Positions 19,447 through 32,093 of a DNA stretch of 64,000 nucleotides are shown one piece after another (the first letter of the stretch is position 1; every line of letters begins with the position of its first letter). Below the pieces are notes generated by a model. That model did not search any database. It was not told where the DNA came from and saw only the letters and a program-made list of their open reading frames with translations. Position numbers and translations under genes: made by a program. The stretch is from Reyranella sp. (lineage in GTDB: Bacteria; Pseudomonadota; Alphaproteobacteria; Reyranellales; Reyranellaceae). The DNA is taken from NCBI RefSeq assembly GCF_030651995.1, contig NZ_JAUSBN010000035.1:62001-126000 (forward strand), read 5' to 3'.

Positions 19447-20679
19447 ATGGACGGATCTTCGAAGGTGCAGGAAATGCCCGCGGCCTCCGACGGGCGCATG
19501 CCGCGCCGGTCGATGCGAAACATCGCCTTGCTGGCGATCTGCCAGGCGCTGACTCAAAGCAGCAATACGCTGATGTTCGCTTCGTCGGCGCTGGCGGTTC
19601 TCACCATCGTCTCGCCCGATATGCGCATGTGGGCCAACATGCCGGTCACCATGCAGCATCTCGGGGTGATGCTGTCGGTCTTTCCGGCGTCGCTGCTCAT
19701 GATGCGGCGTGGCCGCAGGTTCGGTTTCCGCAGCGGCTCGCTGATGGGCATGTTCGGGTCCTCGCTGGCGGCCCTCGGACTGGGCCTTGGCAGTTTCCCG
19801 GTGATGTGCTTCGGCGGCCTGTTCCTGGGTTACGCCATCGCCAACATGCAGCTCTACCGCTTCGCTGCCGTGGAGCTCGTACCGGCCCCTCATCGCGCGC
19901 AGGCGATCTCGTATGTCACGGCGGGCGGTGTACTGGCCGGCATCCTCGGTCCGACCCTGGCCCGCTTCACGCCAGATCTCTGGTTGCCGCTCTTCCAGGC
20001 GAGTTTCTGCGCCGTTATCGTCATCCACATCCTTGTCTTCATCGTGTTGGGTTTCATCGAATTCCCGCAAGTGAAGGTGGAGGATGTGACCGGGCCCCAG
20101 CGTCCGCTCTCCCAGATCGTCACCCAGCCGGCCTACATGGTGGCATGTGCCGGTGCGATGATCGCCTTCGGCGTGATGTCCTTCGTGATGGCGGCCTCGC
20201 CGCTGGCCATCGTGCAGTGCGGCCTCTCGGCGACCGAGGCCCCGGTAACGATCTTCGTGCACGTCATGGGCATGTTCGTTCCGTCGTTCTTCACCGGCAA
20301 CCTGATCGCGCGCTTCGGAATCTTCAATGTCATGATCGCAGGCATCGTGCTGCTGGTGGCGGGGGTGATCGTGGCGCTGATGGGCATCACCGAATGGCAC
20401 TTCCGCGGCGCGCTCACCCTGAACGGGGTGGGCTGGAACTTCCTGTTCGTCGGCGCGACCACGCTTCTCACCACGACCTACCGATCGGCCGAGCGGGGCA
20501 AGGCCCAGGCCTTCAACGATTTCATGGTGTTCGGCGTTACGACCGTGGCCAGCCTGATGGCCAGCGTCGTGCTGGAACTTAAGGGGTGGGCGGCCCTGAA
20601 CTACGTCGCGCTCGTCCTGGTTCTGGTCGCGCTGCTCGTCATCGGCATTTACCGGTTGCGGAATCCGTCACGCGTCTGA
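19447..20679 (+). CDS. MFS transporter
   Basis: 12-TM-like hydrophobicity; MQLYRFAAVELVPAPHRAQAISYVTAGGVLAGILGP. Confidence 0.85.
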   Translation: MDGSSKVQEMPAASDGRMPRRSMRNIALLAICQALTQSSNTLMFASSALAVLTIVSPDMRMWANMPVTMQHLGVMLSVFPASLLMMRRGRRFGFRSGSLMGMFGSSLAALGLGLGSFPVMCFGGLFLGYAIANMQLYRFAAVELVPAPHRAQAISYVTAGGVLAGILGPTLARFTPDLWLPLFQASFCAVIVIHILVFIVLGFIEFPQVKVEDVTGPQRPLSQIVTQPAYMVACAGAMIAFGVMSFVMAASPLAIVQCGLSATEAPVTIFVHVMGMFVPSFFTGNLIARFGIFNVMIAGIVLLVAGVIVALMGITEWHFRGALTLNGVGWNFLFVGATTLLTTTYRSAERGKAQAFNDFMVFGVTTVASLMASVVLELKGWAALNYVALVLVLVALLVIGIYRLRNPSRV

Positions 20680-20836
20680 AGCCAAGCCCTTGAGGCAACG
20701 TGGCTTTTCCTCCTCTTCGGTTGCGCGTGCACGGCCCATCTGTCATTTTTCCGCCCACCTCGCGCCCGGGGGGAGTACGCGTGCTTCAGGTCGCGATGTG
20801 CGTAAAAGCGACGAAAAAACAATAGGTTAGGGAAAC

Positions 20837-22942
<2,106 letters not shown>

Positions 22943-22966
22943 GCGCAGGCGGAAACACCAAATGGA

Positions 22967-22999
22967 AAAGCCCCGGTCGAAGGACCGGGGCTTTTTCTT
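22967..22999 (+). terminator. Rho-independent terminator after hppA
   Basis: AAAGCCCCGGTC-GAAG-GACCGGGGCTTTTTCTTT. Confidence 0.93.
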
Positions 23000-23045
23000 T
23001 GAGGCGCCCGTCGGGCGCCGGGCCAGGTCTGGCGCTGCCGGGCCG

Positions 23046-23537
23046 TTAGATTCCGCCGCCGCTGGTCGGGGCGCCGGGGGTGCCGCCGCTCTGCTTCGGG
23101 CCGGTGAAGCGGCCGACATTGCCCAGCACCTGCTCGAGGATCGTGAGTTCCTTGCCCGAAGTCGGCGTGATGCGCTGGACCATCTGGATGTCCTGTGCGT
23201 CCTTGAGGTCGTAGTTCTTGATGGCCTCGATGCGGCCCGACTCGCTGAACGTGACCTGGATCACCTTCTGCGAACTGATCTTGGGCTTGGTGTAGGCCCA
23301 GTACTCCTGGGTCTCGCTGATGTAGTACCAGATGTTCGGATTGAAGCTCGCGACGGCCGAGGGCGATCCGATCAGGCGGACCACGTCCTCGCGACTCTGC
23401 GCGCCAACTTCGAGCTTTTCGACCGAACCGGGCGTCGCGGCGAAGCCGCGCTGGTAGACAGTGTTCTCGCAGCCGCCCAGCGCAAGGGCGGAAAGGGCGA
23501 GGGCGCCAGCGAGGGCGAGCGGGGCGGTGCGACGCAT
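23046..23537 (-). CDS. bamE: Outer membrane protein assembly factor BamE (SmpA/OmlA family)
   Basis: Lipobox ALALGGC; QRGFAATPGSVEKLEVGAQSREDVVRLIGSPSAVASFNPNIWYYISETQEYWAYTKP. Confidence 0.93.
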   Translation of the reverse strand: MRRTAPLALAGALALSALALGGCENTVYQRGFAATPGSVEKLEVGAQSREDVVRLIGSPSAVASFNPNIWYYISETQEYWAYTKPKISSQKVIQVTFSESGRIEAIKNYDLKDAQDIQMVQRITPTSGKELTILEQVLGNVGRFTGPKQSGGTPGAPTSGGGI

Positions 23538-23605
23538 GGACTGCTTCTTGGCTTTGCGGGAAGAGGGACCGCAAGATGTCGCGATGAAGGGGCCGGGTCA
23601 ACCTG

Positions 23606-24133
23606 TTGTCCCGCGGCCAGTTGGGGAGGGAGTCGTTCGTGTTCCGCCGACGCAAGCCAGAGGATGATTTCGCAGCCGCCATCTACAAGCGTGTCGCCGA
23701 GCAGGCGCGCGCGGCTGAGCTGTTCGAGGCCTGCGGCATTCCCGATACGCTGGACGGCCGCTTCGATTCGTTGGCGCTGCACGCCGCGTTGATGATCGAT
23801 CGATTGCGGCGCGAGCCGGACGGCGAGGCATTGTCCCAGGCCTTCTTCGACTCCATGTTCCGCCATCTCGACCTCACGCTGCGCGAGATCGGCATCCAGG
23901 ATCTGGGGGTCGGGCGGCGCATCAAGATCATGGCGGAGGGACTGCACGGGCGCGCGCTCGCCTATCGCGAGGCCCTGAACGATGGCCCTACGCCGCTTGC
24001 AGAGGTCTTGCGCCGCAACGCCTACGGCGGTACGTCGCCGCAGGATTCCGAAGCCGTGGTTCGGCTCGAGGCTTATGTTCGGGACTACGCGAAATCGCTC
24101 GGTTCAACGGCCCGCAACGACCTAATAAAGTGA
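23606..24133 (+). CDS. Ubiquinol-cytochrome c chaperone family protein
   Basis: LFEACGIPDTLDGRFDSLALHAALMIDRLRREPDGEALSQAFFDSMFRHLDLTLREIGIQDLGVGRRIKIM; exact start uncertain. Confidence 0.88.
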   Translation: MSRGQLGRESFVFRRRKPEDDFAAAIYKRVAEQARAAELFEACGIPDTLDGRFDSLALHAALMIDRLRREPDGEALSQAFFDSMFRHLDLTLREIGIQDLGVGRRIKIMAEGLHGRALAYREALNDGPTPLAEVLRRNAYGGTSPQDSEAVVRLEAYVRDYAKSLGSTARNDLIK

Positions 24134-24142
24134 ATTAAGAAA

Positions 24143-24727
24143 ATGACGCAAGGCTCGGAAAGAACAATACAATCTGAAATGGAGCGCATGCTCGATCTCG
24201 ACAAGCTCGGGACCGATGGGACGGCGCTCGAGATTTCCACGACCGAGAACGAACGAGGGGCGCTGGCCAAACGCTTCGGCTTTCTGGACCTGCCGGCCTT
24301 TTCGGCGCGGGTGACGGTGGACCGTCGGCCGGGCGGACAGGTCGTCGTCGAGGGCCGCCTCAAGGGCCGGCTTGTCCAGGCCTGCATCCTGAGCCTCGAT
24401 CCGGTGACACAGGAGCTGGACGACGCCTTCCGGCTGGTCTTCGCCGAGGATGTGGCGGAAGACCGCGATCCCGAGAGTGGGGAAGCGCTCCTGAATTCAC
24501 AGGGCGATGCCCCGGAGCCCCTCACGGGAAACATGCTCGATGTGGGTGAAATCGTAGCCGAGCAGCTGTCGCTGACGGCCGATCCCTATCCGAGGCGGCC
24601 CGGAATCAGGCTCGAAGACGTACTTCCCAAGCCGAAGGGCGGGGCACGCCGTGCGGCCCCCGAGCAGCGCAGGCATCCCTTCGCCGGTCTGGCGGCCCTG
24701 AAGGACAAGCCCCGCCGCGGCCGGTAA
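24143..24727 (+). CDS. DUF177 (YceD) domain protein
   Basis: ARVTVDRRPGGQVVVEGRLKGRLVQACILSLDPV; located upstream of rpmF. Confidence 0.88.
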   Translation: MTQGSERTIQSEMERMLDLDKLGTDGTALEISTTENERGALAKRFGFLDLPAFSARVTVDRRPGGQVVVEGRLKGRLVQACILSLDPVTQELDDAFRLVFAEDVAEDRDPESGEALLNSQGDAPEPLTGNMLDVGEIVAEQLSLTADPYPRRPGIRLEDVLPKPKGGARRAAPEQRRHPFAGLAALKDKPRRGR

Positions 24728-24769
24728 ATTGTTGCGGCGGTGAGACGTTTTGGCTAGAGAGGGCCGCCC

Positions 24770-24802
24770 GCCGCGCCTATAGAGCGCGGCTGCAGCTTTT
24801 TT
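24770..24802 (+). terminator. Possible terminator/attenuator hairpin between the DUF177 gene and rpmF
   Basis: GCCGCGC-CTATAGA-GCGCGGC followed six nt later by TTTTTT. Confidence 0.35.
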
Positions 24803-24856
24803 GGGGGCATGCCCTGCTTGTACAAGGCGGGCGAGGCCCTCTTCGTGGAGATCGTC

Positions 24857-25051
24857 ATGGCAGTTCCCAAGAAAAAGGTTTCGAAGTCCCGCCGCAACAT
24901 GCGTCGCTCGCACCATGCGTTGCCGACCATGGCATTCGTGGAATGCAAGAATTGCGGCGAGTTGAAGCGCCCGCACATGGTTTGCTCGCATTGCGGGTAC
25001 TACCGCGAGGACATGCCCGTCCTGGCCGACACCGCGTCGGCCGAGAAGTAG
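24857..25051 (+). CDS. rpmF: 50S ribosomal protein L32
   Basis: [22 protein letters not shown]...[20 protein letters not shown]. Confidence 0.97.
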   Translation: MAVPKKKVSKSRRNMRRSHHALPTMAFVECKNCGELKRPHMVCSHCGYYREDMPVLADTASAEK

Positions 25052-25103
25052 TCCGACGCACGCCGCCGGCAATGCGCTGGCATTCGACAGGCGGAGCGCG
25101 ACG

Positions 25104-26180
25104 GTGAGTGCGAGCAAGATCGTACTCGCACTCGACGGCATGGGCGGCGATCACGCTCCCGATGTCATCGTGAACGGCGCGGATATCGCCCGCGAGCGCT
25201 ATCCCGGCACGTCGTTCCTGCTGTTCGGTGATGAGCCGCGCCTGAAGGCCCTTGTCGACAAGCGCAAGGGACTGGCGCAGGTGCTCGAGATCGTCCCGTC
25301 GGAAGACGCGGTGCTGGCGGAGGACAAGCCGGCCTTCGCGTTGCGCCGCCGCCGCAAGTCCAGCATGTGGATGGCCGTCGACGCGGCGGCCCAGGGCCGT
25401 GCCGACACGATCGTGTCGGCCGGCAATACCGGCGCGCTTCTCGCCATCTCGATGTTTGCGATGCGCATGCTCGAGGGCGCAGACCGGCCGGCATTGGCTT
25501 CGTTCATGCCGACATCGCGGGGCGAGACCGTTATGCTCGATCTCGGCGCCAATCTGGAATGCGATGCCGAGAACCTCGCGCAGTTCGCCGTGATGGGCAG
25601 CGTGTTCGCCCAGGCGTTGCTCGGCCTCGACGCCCCGAAAGTCGGCTTGCTGAATGTCGGCTCGGAGGAACTCAAGGGACACGAGGAGCTGCGGCAGGCG
25701 GCGGCGTGGTTGCGCCGCGAAGGCTCACCCGTAAATTTCCATGGCTTCGTCGAAGGCAACGACATAGGCGCCGGTGTGACCGACGTGGTGGTCACCGACG
25801 GGTTCACGGGAAACGTCGCGCTGAAGGCGATCGAGGGTACCGCCAAGCTCACCTTCCAGTTCGTGGGCGACGCCTTCCGCACATCCACTTTTGCCAAGAT
25901 CGGCTACCTGTTTGCATCCGGTGCCTGGCGGAAACTGCGTAAGAGGGTCGATCCGCGCCGCTACAATGGCGGCGTGTTCCTCGGTCTCGACGGGGTGTGC
26001 GTAAAGAGCCACGGCGGCACGGACGCGCTGGGCTTCGCCTACGCGATCGGCGTCGCGGTCGACCTGGTCCGTTACGAATACAAGAGCAAGCTCGTCGAGG
26101 GGCTGGCACGGCTGCACGAGATCACCTCGACGGCCGAAACGCCGGCCGCATCGCTGCAGGCCACCGGAGGAACTGCGTGA
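25104..26180 (+). CDS. plsX: Phosphate acyltransferase PlsX
   Basis: [41 protein letters not shown] start. Confidence 0.96.
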   Translation: MSASKIVLALDGMGGDHAPDVIVNGADIARERYPGTSFLLFGDEPRLKALVDKRKGLAQVLEIVPSEDAVLAEDKPAFALRRRRKSSMWMAVDAAAQGRADTIVSAGNTGALLAISMFAMRMLEGADRPALASFMPTSRGETVMLDLGANLECDAENLAQFAVMGSVFAQALLGLDAPKVGLLNVGSEELKGHEELRQAAAWLRREGSPVNFHGFVEGNDIGAGVTDVVVTDGFTGNVALKAIEGTAKLTFQFVGDAFRTSTFAKIGYLFASGAWRKLRKRVDPRRYNGGVFLGLDGVCVKSHGGTDALGFAYAIGVAVDLVRYEYKSKLVEGLARLHEITSTAETPAASLQATGGTA

Positions 26181-27148
26181 TTCGTTCTGTCGTCCAGGGC
26201 TGCGGTTCGTATCTACCGGAGCGCGTCGTCACCAACGAGGAATTGTCGAAGTCCGTCGAGACCACCGACGAGTGGATCCGCCAGCGCACCGGCATCTGCC
26301 AGCGCCACATTGCCGCTGAGGGCGAGTTCACGTCCCATCTGGCGATCAAGGCCTCGCAGCGCGCGCTCGACCATGCCGGCATCAAGGCCTCCGACCTCGA
26401 CCTGATCGTGCTGGCGACGGCGACGCCGGACCAGACATTTCCGGCCACGGCGACGCGCGTGCAGGCCGCCCTCGGCATGACCAAGGGGGCGGCGTTCGAC
26501 GTTCAGGCGGTGTGTGCGGGCTTCGTCTACGGCGTCTCCGTCGCCGACAGCCTGATCAGGACCGGCCTCGCCTCGACCGCCCTGGTGATCGGCGCGGAAA
26601 CGTTCTCGCGCATCCTCGACTGGGACGATCGCGGCACCTGCGTGCTGTTCGGCGACGGCGCGGGCGCCATCGTGCTGAAGGGCGAGCAGGGAGCCGGCAC
26701 CTCGAACGATCGGGGCATCCTCGCCAACGCGCTGCATTCCGACGGCCGCCATCACGACATCCTCTATGTCGACGGCGGACCGTCCTCGACCCGCACCACC
26801 GGCTTCCTCCGCATGGAAGGCAAGGAAGTCTTCAAGCACGCCGTGGTCAACATGGCCGCCGTCGTGGGCGAGGTGCTGGAGAAGGCGGGGCTCAAGGCCA
26901 AGGACATCGACTGGCTGGTGCCGCACCAGGCCAACAAGCGCATCATCGACGGCACGGGCCGCAAGCTCGGCCTGTCGCCGGAGCGCGTCGTGGTGACGGT
27001 CGACCAGCACGCCAACACGTCCGCCGCGTCGATCCCGCTGGCGCTCGATGTCGCGGTCAAGGACGGCCGCATCAAGAAGGGTGACCTGCTGCTGCTCGAG
27101 GGGATCGGCGGCGGTCTTTCGTGGGGCGCCAGCCTCGTTCGTTGGTAA
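26177..27148 (+). CDS. fabH: Beta-ketoacyl-ACP synthase III
   Basis: [61 protein letters not shown] start overlapping plsX. Confidence 0.96.
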   Translation: MIRSVVQGCGSYLPERVVTNEELSKSVETTDEWIRQRTGICQRHIAAEGEFTSHLAIKASQRALDHAGIKASDLDLIVLATATPDQTFPATATRVQAALGMTKGAAFDVQAVCAGFVYGVSVADSLIRTGLASTALVIGAETFSRILDWDDRGTCVLFGDGAGAIVLKGEQGAGTSNDRGILANALHSDGRHHDILYVDGGPSSTRTTGFLRMEGKEVFKHAVVNMAAVVGEVLEKAGLKAKDIDWLVPHQANKRIIDGTGRKLGLSPERVVVTVDQHANTSAASIPLALDVAVKDGRIKKGDLLLLEGIGGGLSWGASLVRW

Positions 27149-27271
27149 TGCGAGAATTATAGCCAACGGAACGTGAACAGGCGGCGATTCAAGTCCTGCC
27201 GCTATCCCACTGATATTGACCGCTTTCCCACCTTACGTTAAGGATTAACTGGGGGAAGAAGAGGTACCGGA

Positions 27272-27583
27272 GTGGACGGCCGGACTATTACGCGCGCCGA
27301 TTTGAGCGAATCAGTGTTCCAGGAAGTGGGCCTGTCTCGCAATGAATCCAGCGATCTCGTGGAGACCATTCTCTCCGAGGTTGTGGAAGCGTTGGCGCGC
27401 GGCGAATCGGTGAAGATCTCCTCGTTCGGGAGTTTCACGGTTCGCGACAAGGGGCAGCGTGTCGGCCGCAACCCGAAAACCGGGCAGGAAGTTCCCATTC
27501 TGCCGCGGCGGGTCCTCGTCTTTCGAGCGTCGAATGTCCTGAAATCACTGATCAACGGGGCGCCCGGCGAGAACAAGGGGTAG
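27272..27583 (+). CDS. ihfA: Integration host factor subunit alpha
   Basis: [74 protein letters not shown] start. Confidence 0.95.
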   Translation: MDGRTITRADLSESVFQEVGLSRNESSDLVETILSEVVEALARGESVKISSFGSFTVRDKGQRVGRNPKTGQEVPILPRRVLVFRASNVLKSLINGAPGENKG

Positions 27584-27606
27584 TTGGGAACACGAGGGGA
27601 TCAGAG

Positions 27607-28134
27607 ATGGCCGTTTCGGTTCAGACCGTCGAAAGACGGGTCGAGAAGTCGGCGCAGGCGTTCCGTACGATCAGCGAGGTCGCGACCGAGCTCGACGTGC
27701 CGCAGCACGTGCTGCGGTTCTGGGAAAGCAAGTTCACCCAGGTTCGCCCCCTGAAGCGGGGCGGCGGCCGGCGCTACTACCGGCCGGAAGACATCGACCT
27801 CCTTCGCCGCATCCGCACGCTGCTCTACGAAGACGGCTACACGATCAAGGGCGTCCAGCGCCTTCTGAAGGAAGGTCGTGGCCGCCTGCCGGCGCAACGT
27901 CTCGACCTTGCCGCCGAGAGCGCCCTGGAGAGCCTGCGCATCGTTTCCGCCCGTGCCGAGGCCATGGCCGGCGGCACCCGCCAGCCGTTGCCGCGAACCG
28001 GTCCGCAACCCTCGACCACGACGCCGCGCGCGGCCGTGCTCGACCTCCACAAGCGGCGCGAGATCGAGTCGGTGCTGGAAGACCTCGAACAGGCGCTGAC
28101 GCAGTTGCGCAGCACGCTGAAGACGCAGAATTAG
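27607..28134 (+). CDS. MerR-family transcriptional regulator
   Basis: [51 protein letters not shown]. Confidence 0.93.
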   Translation: MAVSVQTVERRVEKSAQAFRTISEVATELDVPQHVLRFWESKFTQVRPLKRGGGRRYYRPEDIDLLRRIRTLLYEDGYTIKGVQRLLKEGRGRLPAQRLDLAAESALESLRIVSARAEAMAGGTRQPLPRTGPQPSTTTPRAAVLDLHKRREIESVLEDLEQALTQLRSTLKTQN

Positions 28135-28318
28135 GCCTTCAAGCCTGGAGCATCGCCGGGGGCGGCGCTCTAGGACTTGCAGGTTGGGCGTCCAAAGACC
28201 ACCAGATCGGGTGGCCTTTGTAAGAAAGTGTATCAAGTAACTGATTTTATTTGGTTTTTGTCCGGGCGAGCGTATCGTGCCCGGCGAGGGGCCTTCAACG
28301 GAATCGTCAAAGGGGGAC

Positions 28319-28630
28319 GTGACCGTGCTTGTGAATCGCGATTTCGCGCGCCACTACGCGCGCTCGTTTGAATTAAATTCCTTTAATGACAATGTGTTGG
28401 AAGTCGATCTTCCAACCATAAGCGAACTACTGTACCTGAGACGCGGGTTGACGCAGCCGGGGGGCAAGCTGCCTCTCTTCGATCTTGACGGTCAGGAGGT
28501 TCATATTGACATCGTCAAGCGGTGTTTGGCAGCGGGCTGGGCGCAGCCCTGGTTCAAGAACCCGCTCAAGCCGGACTGGCTGGTCTGCAAGCTCACGGAG
28601 CGGGGACGACAGGTCGCGTCCGAGCGGTAA
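28319..28630 (+). CDS. Hypothetical protein (~103 aa) in a locally AT-rich patch
   Basis: GTG start after AGGGGG; LVNRDFARHYARSFELNSFNDNVLEVDLPTISELLYLRRG... Confidence 0.6.
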   Translation: MTVLVNRDFARHYARSFELNSFNDNVLEVDLPTISELLYLRRGLTQPGGKLPLFDLDGQEVHIDIVKRCLAAGWAQPWFKNPLKPDWLVCKLTERGRQVASER

Positions 28631-28744
28631 CGCTCCTCGGTACCAACGGCCTTTCTGTCAGGCGACAATTCACAAGATTGCCGCGCTGTAAAATATTGCA
28701 GCTTTACGGCAGTGTGTTCCCGTCAGGTTCCGGGGGGTGGGGTC

Positions 28745-30616
28745 ATGTCATTCAAGTCGATGATGTCCGTAGGGCTCGTCAGCGCGATGGCGCTGCTGGC
28801 GGCGATTTTGCCCGCAAGCGCGCAAACAGCCGTCGCCCGGAAGCAGGTCAAGGTCGCGGCCGTCGACTTCGTGCCGGCCTGGGGCGATCTCGACGGCAAC
28901 GTCGCCCGGCTTGCCAGGGCCGCCGAGGAAGTTGCCAGGCAAGGCGTCGAATATGCCGTGTTCCCGGAAACCGCGGTGAGCGGCTACCTGTTCAGCGGAC
29001 CGCAGCAGCTCGCCCCGTTCGTCGACACGATCCCCGGCCGCGCGACCGCCGCCCTGCTGCCGATCCTTCAGCGCACCGGCATGCACATGAGCGTCGGCAT
29101 CGCCGAACGCGATGGTGCCACAGGGCTCGTCTACAACACGGCGGTGCTGCTGGGACCGGGTGGCATCATCGGCAAGTACCGCAAGAACGGTCTCAATCCG
29201 CAGGACCAGAAGGTCTTTGCGCCCGGTACCACCGGCGTGGAGGTGTTCGACACGCCACTCGGCCGCATCGCGCTGCTGATCTGCTACGACGATACCTACT
29301 GGCAGTATGCCCGCCTCGCGGCCCTGCGCGGCGCGCAGATCATCGGCTGGCACTCGGTCTCCGATCGCGTGATGCCCGGCACGCCGCCGGCGGAGGCGAC
29401 CGGCAATCACTCGACGGTCTCGAACGTCCAGTACATGAGCGCCCAGAATGGCGTGTGGGTCGTCGGCGCCACGCGCACCGGCGTCGAGACCAACCCGATC
29501 ACCGGCGGAAAGCTCTACTACAATGGCGGCTCCAGCATCTGGTCGCCGAAGGGGGAGAAGCTCGTGCAGGCGCCCGTGGTGCCGCCCGAAAACCTTCCGC
29601 CCGGTCTGGCCGGCGTCTATGCGACGACGATCACGCCGGCCGATGCGGATGCCGAGCGGGGCGCTCAACTGGCGCGCCGCCGCCCCGAACTCTACTCGCC
29701 GGTGCTGGCGCTGCATCGCAGCCCGACCGATGCGAACGCGACCGTAACGCCTCGCTCGGTGTCGCTCGCGGCGGCGCAGTGGCCCGAGGGGCCATCGCTC
29801 CTGTCCTCGGCCCGCCCCGGCGCCGGCGAGCTCCTCGTGCTGCCCGAACTGTCGGGCCTGGCCTCGGGGATCGCGGCCGCGGACATCAAGAACCGAGCCG
29901 AGGCGCGCGGCGGCGCCTTCGAGCAGGCCCTGGGTGCGGCGGCGAAAGCCGGCGCCGGCTATGTCGTCGGCAGCTATCCGGAGCGAGATGGCGACAAGGT
30001 CTATCATACGGTGACGCTTGCCGGTCCCGAAGGCACGGTGCTCGGCCGCTATCGCGCGACGCACCTCTCGGCCGCGACGGCGGGGTGGGCGAGTGCCGGT
30101 GATGCGCCGGTCGTGATCGACACGCCGCTCGGTCGCGTGGGCCTAGCCCTGGCCGAGGAGCTGCGCGTGCCGGAGCTGGGCGGCCTCTATGGCGCCCTGC
30201 GCGCCGACATCCTTGCGGCGCCGGCGGGACGTCCCGAGCCGCTCAAGGTGCAGATCGATGCCAGGCTGTTCGCCGTGAGCAATCCGCCGACCGGCCGCGC
30301 CGATTTCTTCCCCTACGCCTCGGCCAAGCAGAACCAGCTCTGGCTGGTGAGCGGCGGACGACGCACGGGCGACGCGACGGCGGCGGGGATCTACGGACCG
30401 GAGCCGATCGTCGAGACGCCGACGCTGACCGCCGGGGCGGGCGAGGATGCCGTCCGCTACCGGACCCGCGTGCCGGCGCCGGGCACCTGGATCAACCAGC
30501 AGCAGCTCATCACAGGCCAGCAGTCGCTCTACTTCATCCCGATCGTGATGAAGGACGACAGCGATTGCCTGAAGGAGTGGCGCACGAAGGGCACGGGCCC
30601 GCTGGCCTGCCGGTAG
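28745..30616 (+). CDS. Secreted carbon-nitrogen hydrolase with two tandem nitrilase-like domains
   Basis: Signal peptide (MSFKSMMSVGLVSAMALLAAILPASAQ); domain 1 FPETAVSGYLFS / GKYRKNGL / LLICYDDTYW; second related domain from about residue 345. Confidence 0.83.
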   Translation: MSFKSMMSVGLVSAMALLAAILPASAQTAVARKQVKVAAVDFVPAWGDLDGNVARLARAAEEVARQGVEYAVFPETAVSGYLFSGPQQLAPFVDTIPGRATAALLPILQRTGMHMSVGIAERDGATGLVYNTAVLLGPGGIIGKYRKNGLNPQDQKVFAPGTTGVEVFDTPLGRIALLICYDDTYWQYARLAALRGAQIIGWHSVSDRVMPGTPPAEATGNHSTVSNVQYMSAQNGVWVVGATRTGVETNPITGGKLYYNGGSSIWSPKGEKLVQAPVVPPENLPPGLAGVYATTITPADADAERGAQLARRRPELYSPVLALHRSPTDANATVTPRSVSLAAAQWPEGPSLLSSARPGAGELLVLPELSGLASGIAAADIKNRAEARGGAFEQALGAAAKAGAGYVVGSYPERDGDKVYHTVTLAGPEGTVLGRYRATHLSAATAGWASAGDAPVVIDTPLGRVGLALAEELRVPELGGLYGALRADILAAPAGRPEPLKVQIDARLFAVSNPPTGRADFFPYASAKQNQLWLVSGGRRTGDATAAGIYGPEPIVETPTLTAGAGEDAVRYRTRVPAPGTWINQQQLITGQQSLYFIPIVMKDDSDCLKEWRTKGTGPLACR

Positions 30617-30645
30617 GGGCGCGGAACGCTTCAAAGAGAATTAAT

Positions 30646-30722
30646 TGGTCGGGGCGACAGGATTTGAACCTGCGACCCCCAGTCCCCCAGACTGATGCGC
30701 TACCAGGCTGCGCTACGCCCCG
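30646..30722 (-). tRNA. tRNA-Pro (GGG), CCA encoded
   Basis: Minus strand CGGGGCGTAGCGCAGCCTGGTAGCGCATCAGTCTGGGGGACTGGGGGTCGCAGGTTCAAATCCTGTCGCCCCGACCA; cloverleaf with anticodon loop CTGGGGG. Confidence 0.96.
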
Positions 30723-30830
30723 ACCGGTGCCGCCGGCCGGTAAGCCCGCGGCAGGGGGGCTTTAGCGCGAATGGCAGCATTGCCGCAAGCCGCGCTTGCA
30801 GGGAACGGGGCGACAAAGGATACAGGCTGC

Positions 30831-32087
30831 ATGATCGATCCCGGACGGCGCGTCCTGCTCTTCTCCTCCATCGGCCACGCGCTGATGCACATGATGACGG
30901 CCTTCTATGCCGTCATCGTGCTGACCCTCGCGGTTTCCTGGAACCTGCCGGCCGAGGATCTGCTGCGTCTCTATGCGCCGGCCACGATCCTGCTGGGCGT
31001 CATGTCACTGCCGGCCGGCTGGGCCTCGGACAGGTTCGGGGCGCCGGCCATGATGGTCGTGATGTTCCTCGGCCTCGGCCTGTCGTCGATCGCCTGCGGC
31101 CTCGTTCCGACCGGCGACACGCTGGCGCTGTCGCTGGCCCTGTGCGGCATTGGCGCCTTCGGTGCCTTCTACCACTCGGTCGGCATCGGCTGGGTCATCC
31201 GCACGGCCAGGGAGCAGGGCCATGCGATGGGCGTGAATGGCCTGTGGGGGAGTGCGGGCCTGGCGCTCTACGGTATCGTGCCCGGCGTCCTGATCACGCT
31301 GGCCTCGTGGCGCGCGGCCTTCATCGTTCCCGGCATCGTCTGTCTGATCGTCGGCGTCGTCCTCTGGATCCAGATCCGCCAGGGCAAGGTCGGCGACCGG
31401 CCGATGCCGCAGGCGAAGGGCACTCAGGTTGGCCGCCGTGATTTCTGGCGGGTCTTCTCGGTGCTCTCCGTCACCATGGCGCTGGAAGGCGTCATCTGGC
31501 AGGCGGTGATGTTTGGCGCGGCGATGGTCTTCGAGGTGAAGCTCGCACCCGAGATCTCGGCGCTGCGCGACGGGCTGGCCTCGTGGGGTGTCGCCACCCA
31601 GATCGTGCTGTGGGTGGGGCTTGCCACGTCGATGATCTACGTCGTCTCGGGCGTGGCGCAATATGCGATGGGCCGGCGCATCATCGACCGCTATCCGCTG
31701 AAGGCGACCTATATCGTGGCGTCGGCGCTGCAGGTGATCGCCATGCTCGCGCTGGCCATGGGCAACGGCTACGTGGCGATGCTGGGCGCCATCGGTTCCG
31801 CGGTCCTGAGCGCGGCGGCGGGGCCGATCGAGAATATCCTGATCGCCCGCTATACGCCCAGCCGCTATCACGGGCTGGGCTTCGGCGCGAAGTTCGTCGT
31901 GGCCTTCGGGGCAGGGCCGCTCGCCATCCTGCTGATTGCCTGGGTGCGAGAGACGACGGGAAGCCTCGAACTGCTCTTCCTCGGCCTCGCCGCCACCTCG
32001 GTCGTAATCACGCTGGTAGCGCTGCTGCTGCCCGGCAACGAGCGCGATGCCTCGTTGCCGGCACCGCGGGTCGCTCCCGCGGAGTAG
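30831..32087 (+). CDS. MFS transporter
   Basis: LLFSSIGHALMHMMTAFYAVIVLTLAVSWNL; multiple TM segments. Confidence 0.88.
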   Translation: MIDPGRRVLLFSSIGHALMHMMTAFYAVIVLTLAVSWNLPAEDLLRLYAPATILLGVMSLPAGWASDRFGAPAMMVVMFLGLGLSSIACGLVPTGDTLALSLALCGIGAFGAFYHSVGIGWVIRTAREQGHAMGVNGLWGSAGLALYGIVPGVLITLASWRAAFIVPGIVCLIVGVVLWIQIRQGKVGDRPMPQAKGTQVGRRDFWRVFSVLSVTMALEGVIWQAVMFGAAMVFEVKLAPEISALRDGLASWGVATQIVLWVGLATSMIYVVSGVAQYAMGRRIIDRYPLKATYIVASALQVIAMLALAMGNGYVAMLGAIGSAVLSAAAGPIENILIARYTPSRYHGLGFGAKFVVAFGAGPLAILLIAWVRETTGSLELLFLGLAATSVVITLVALLLPGNERDASLPAPRVAPAE

Positions 32088-32093
32088 CAGCGG

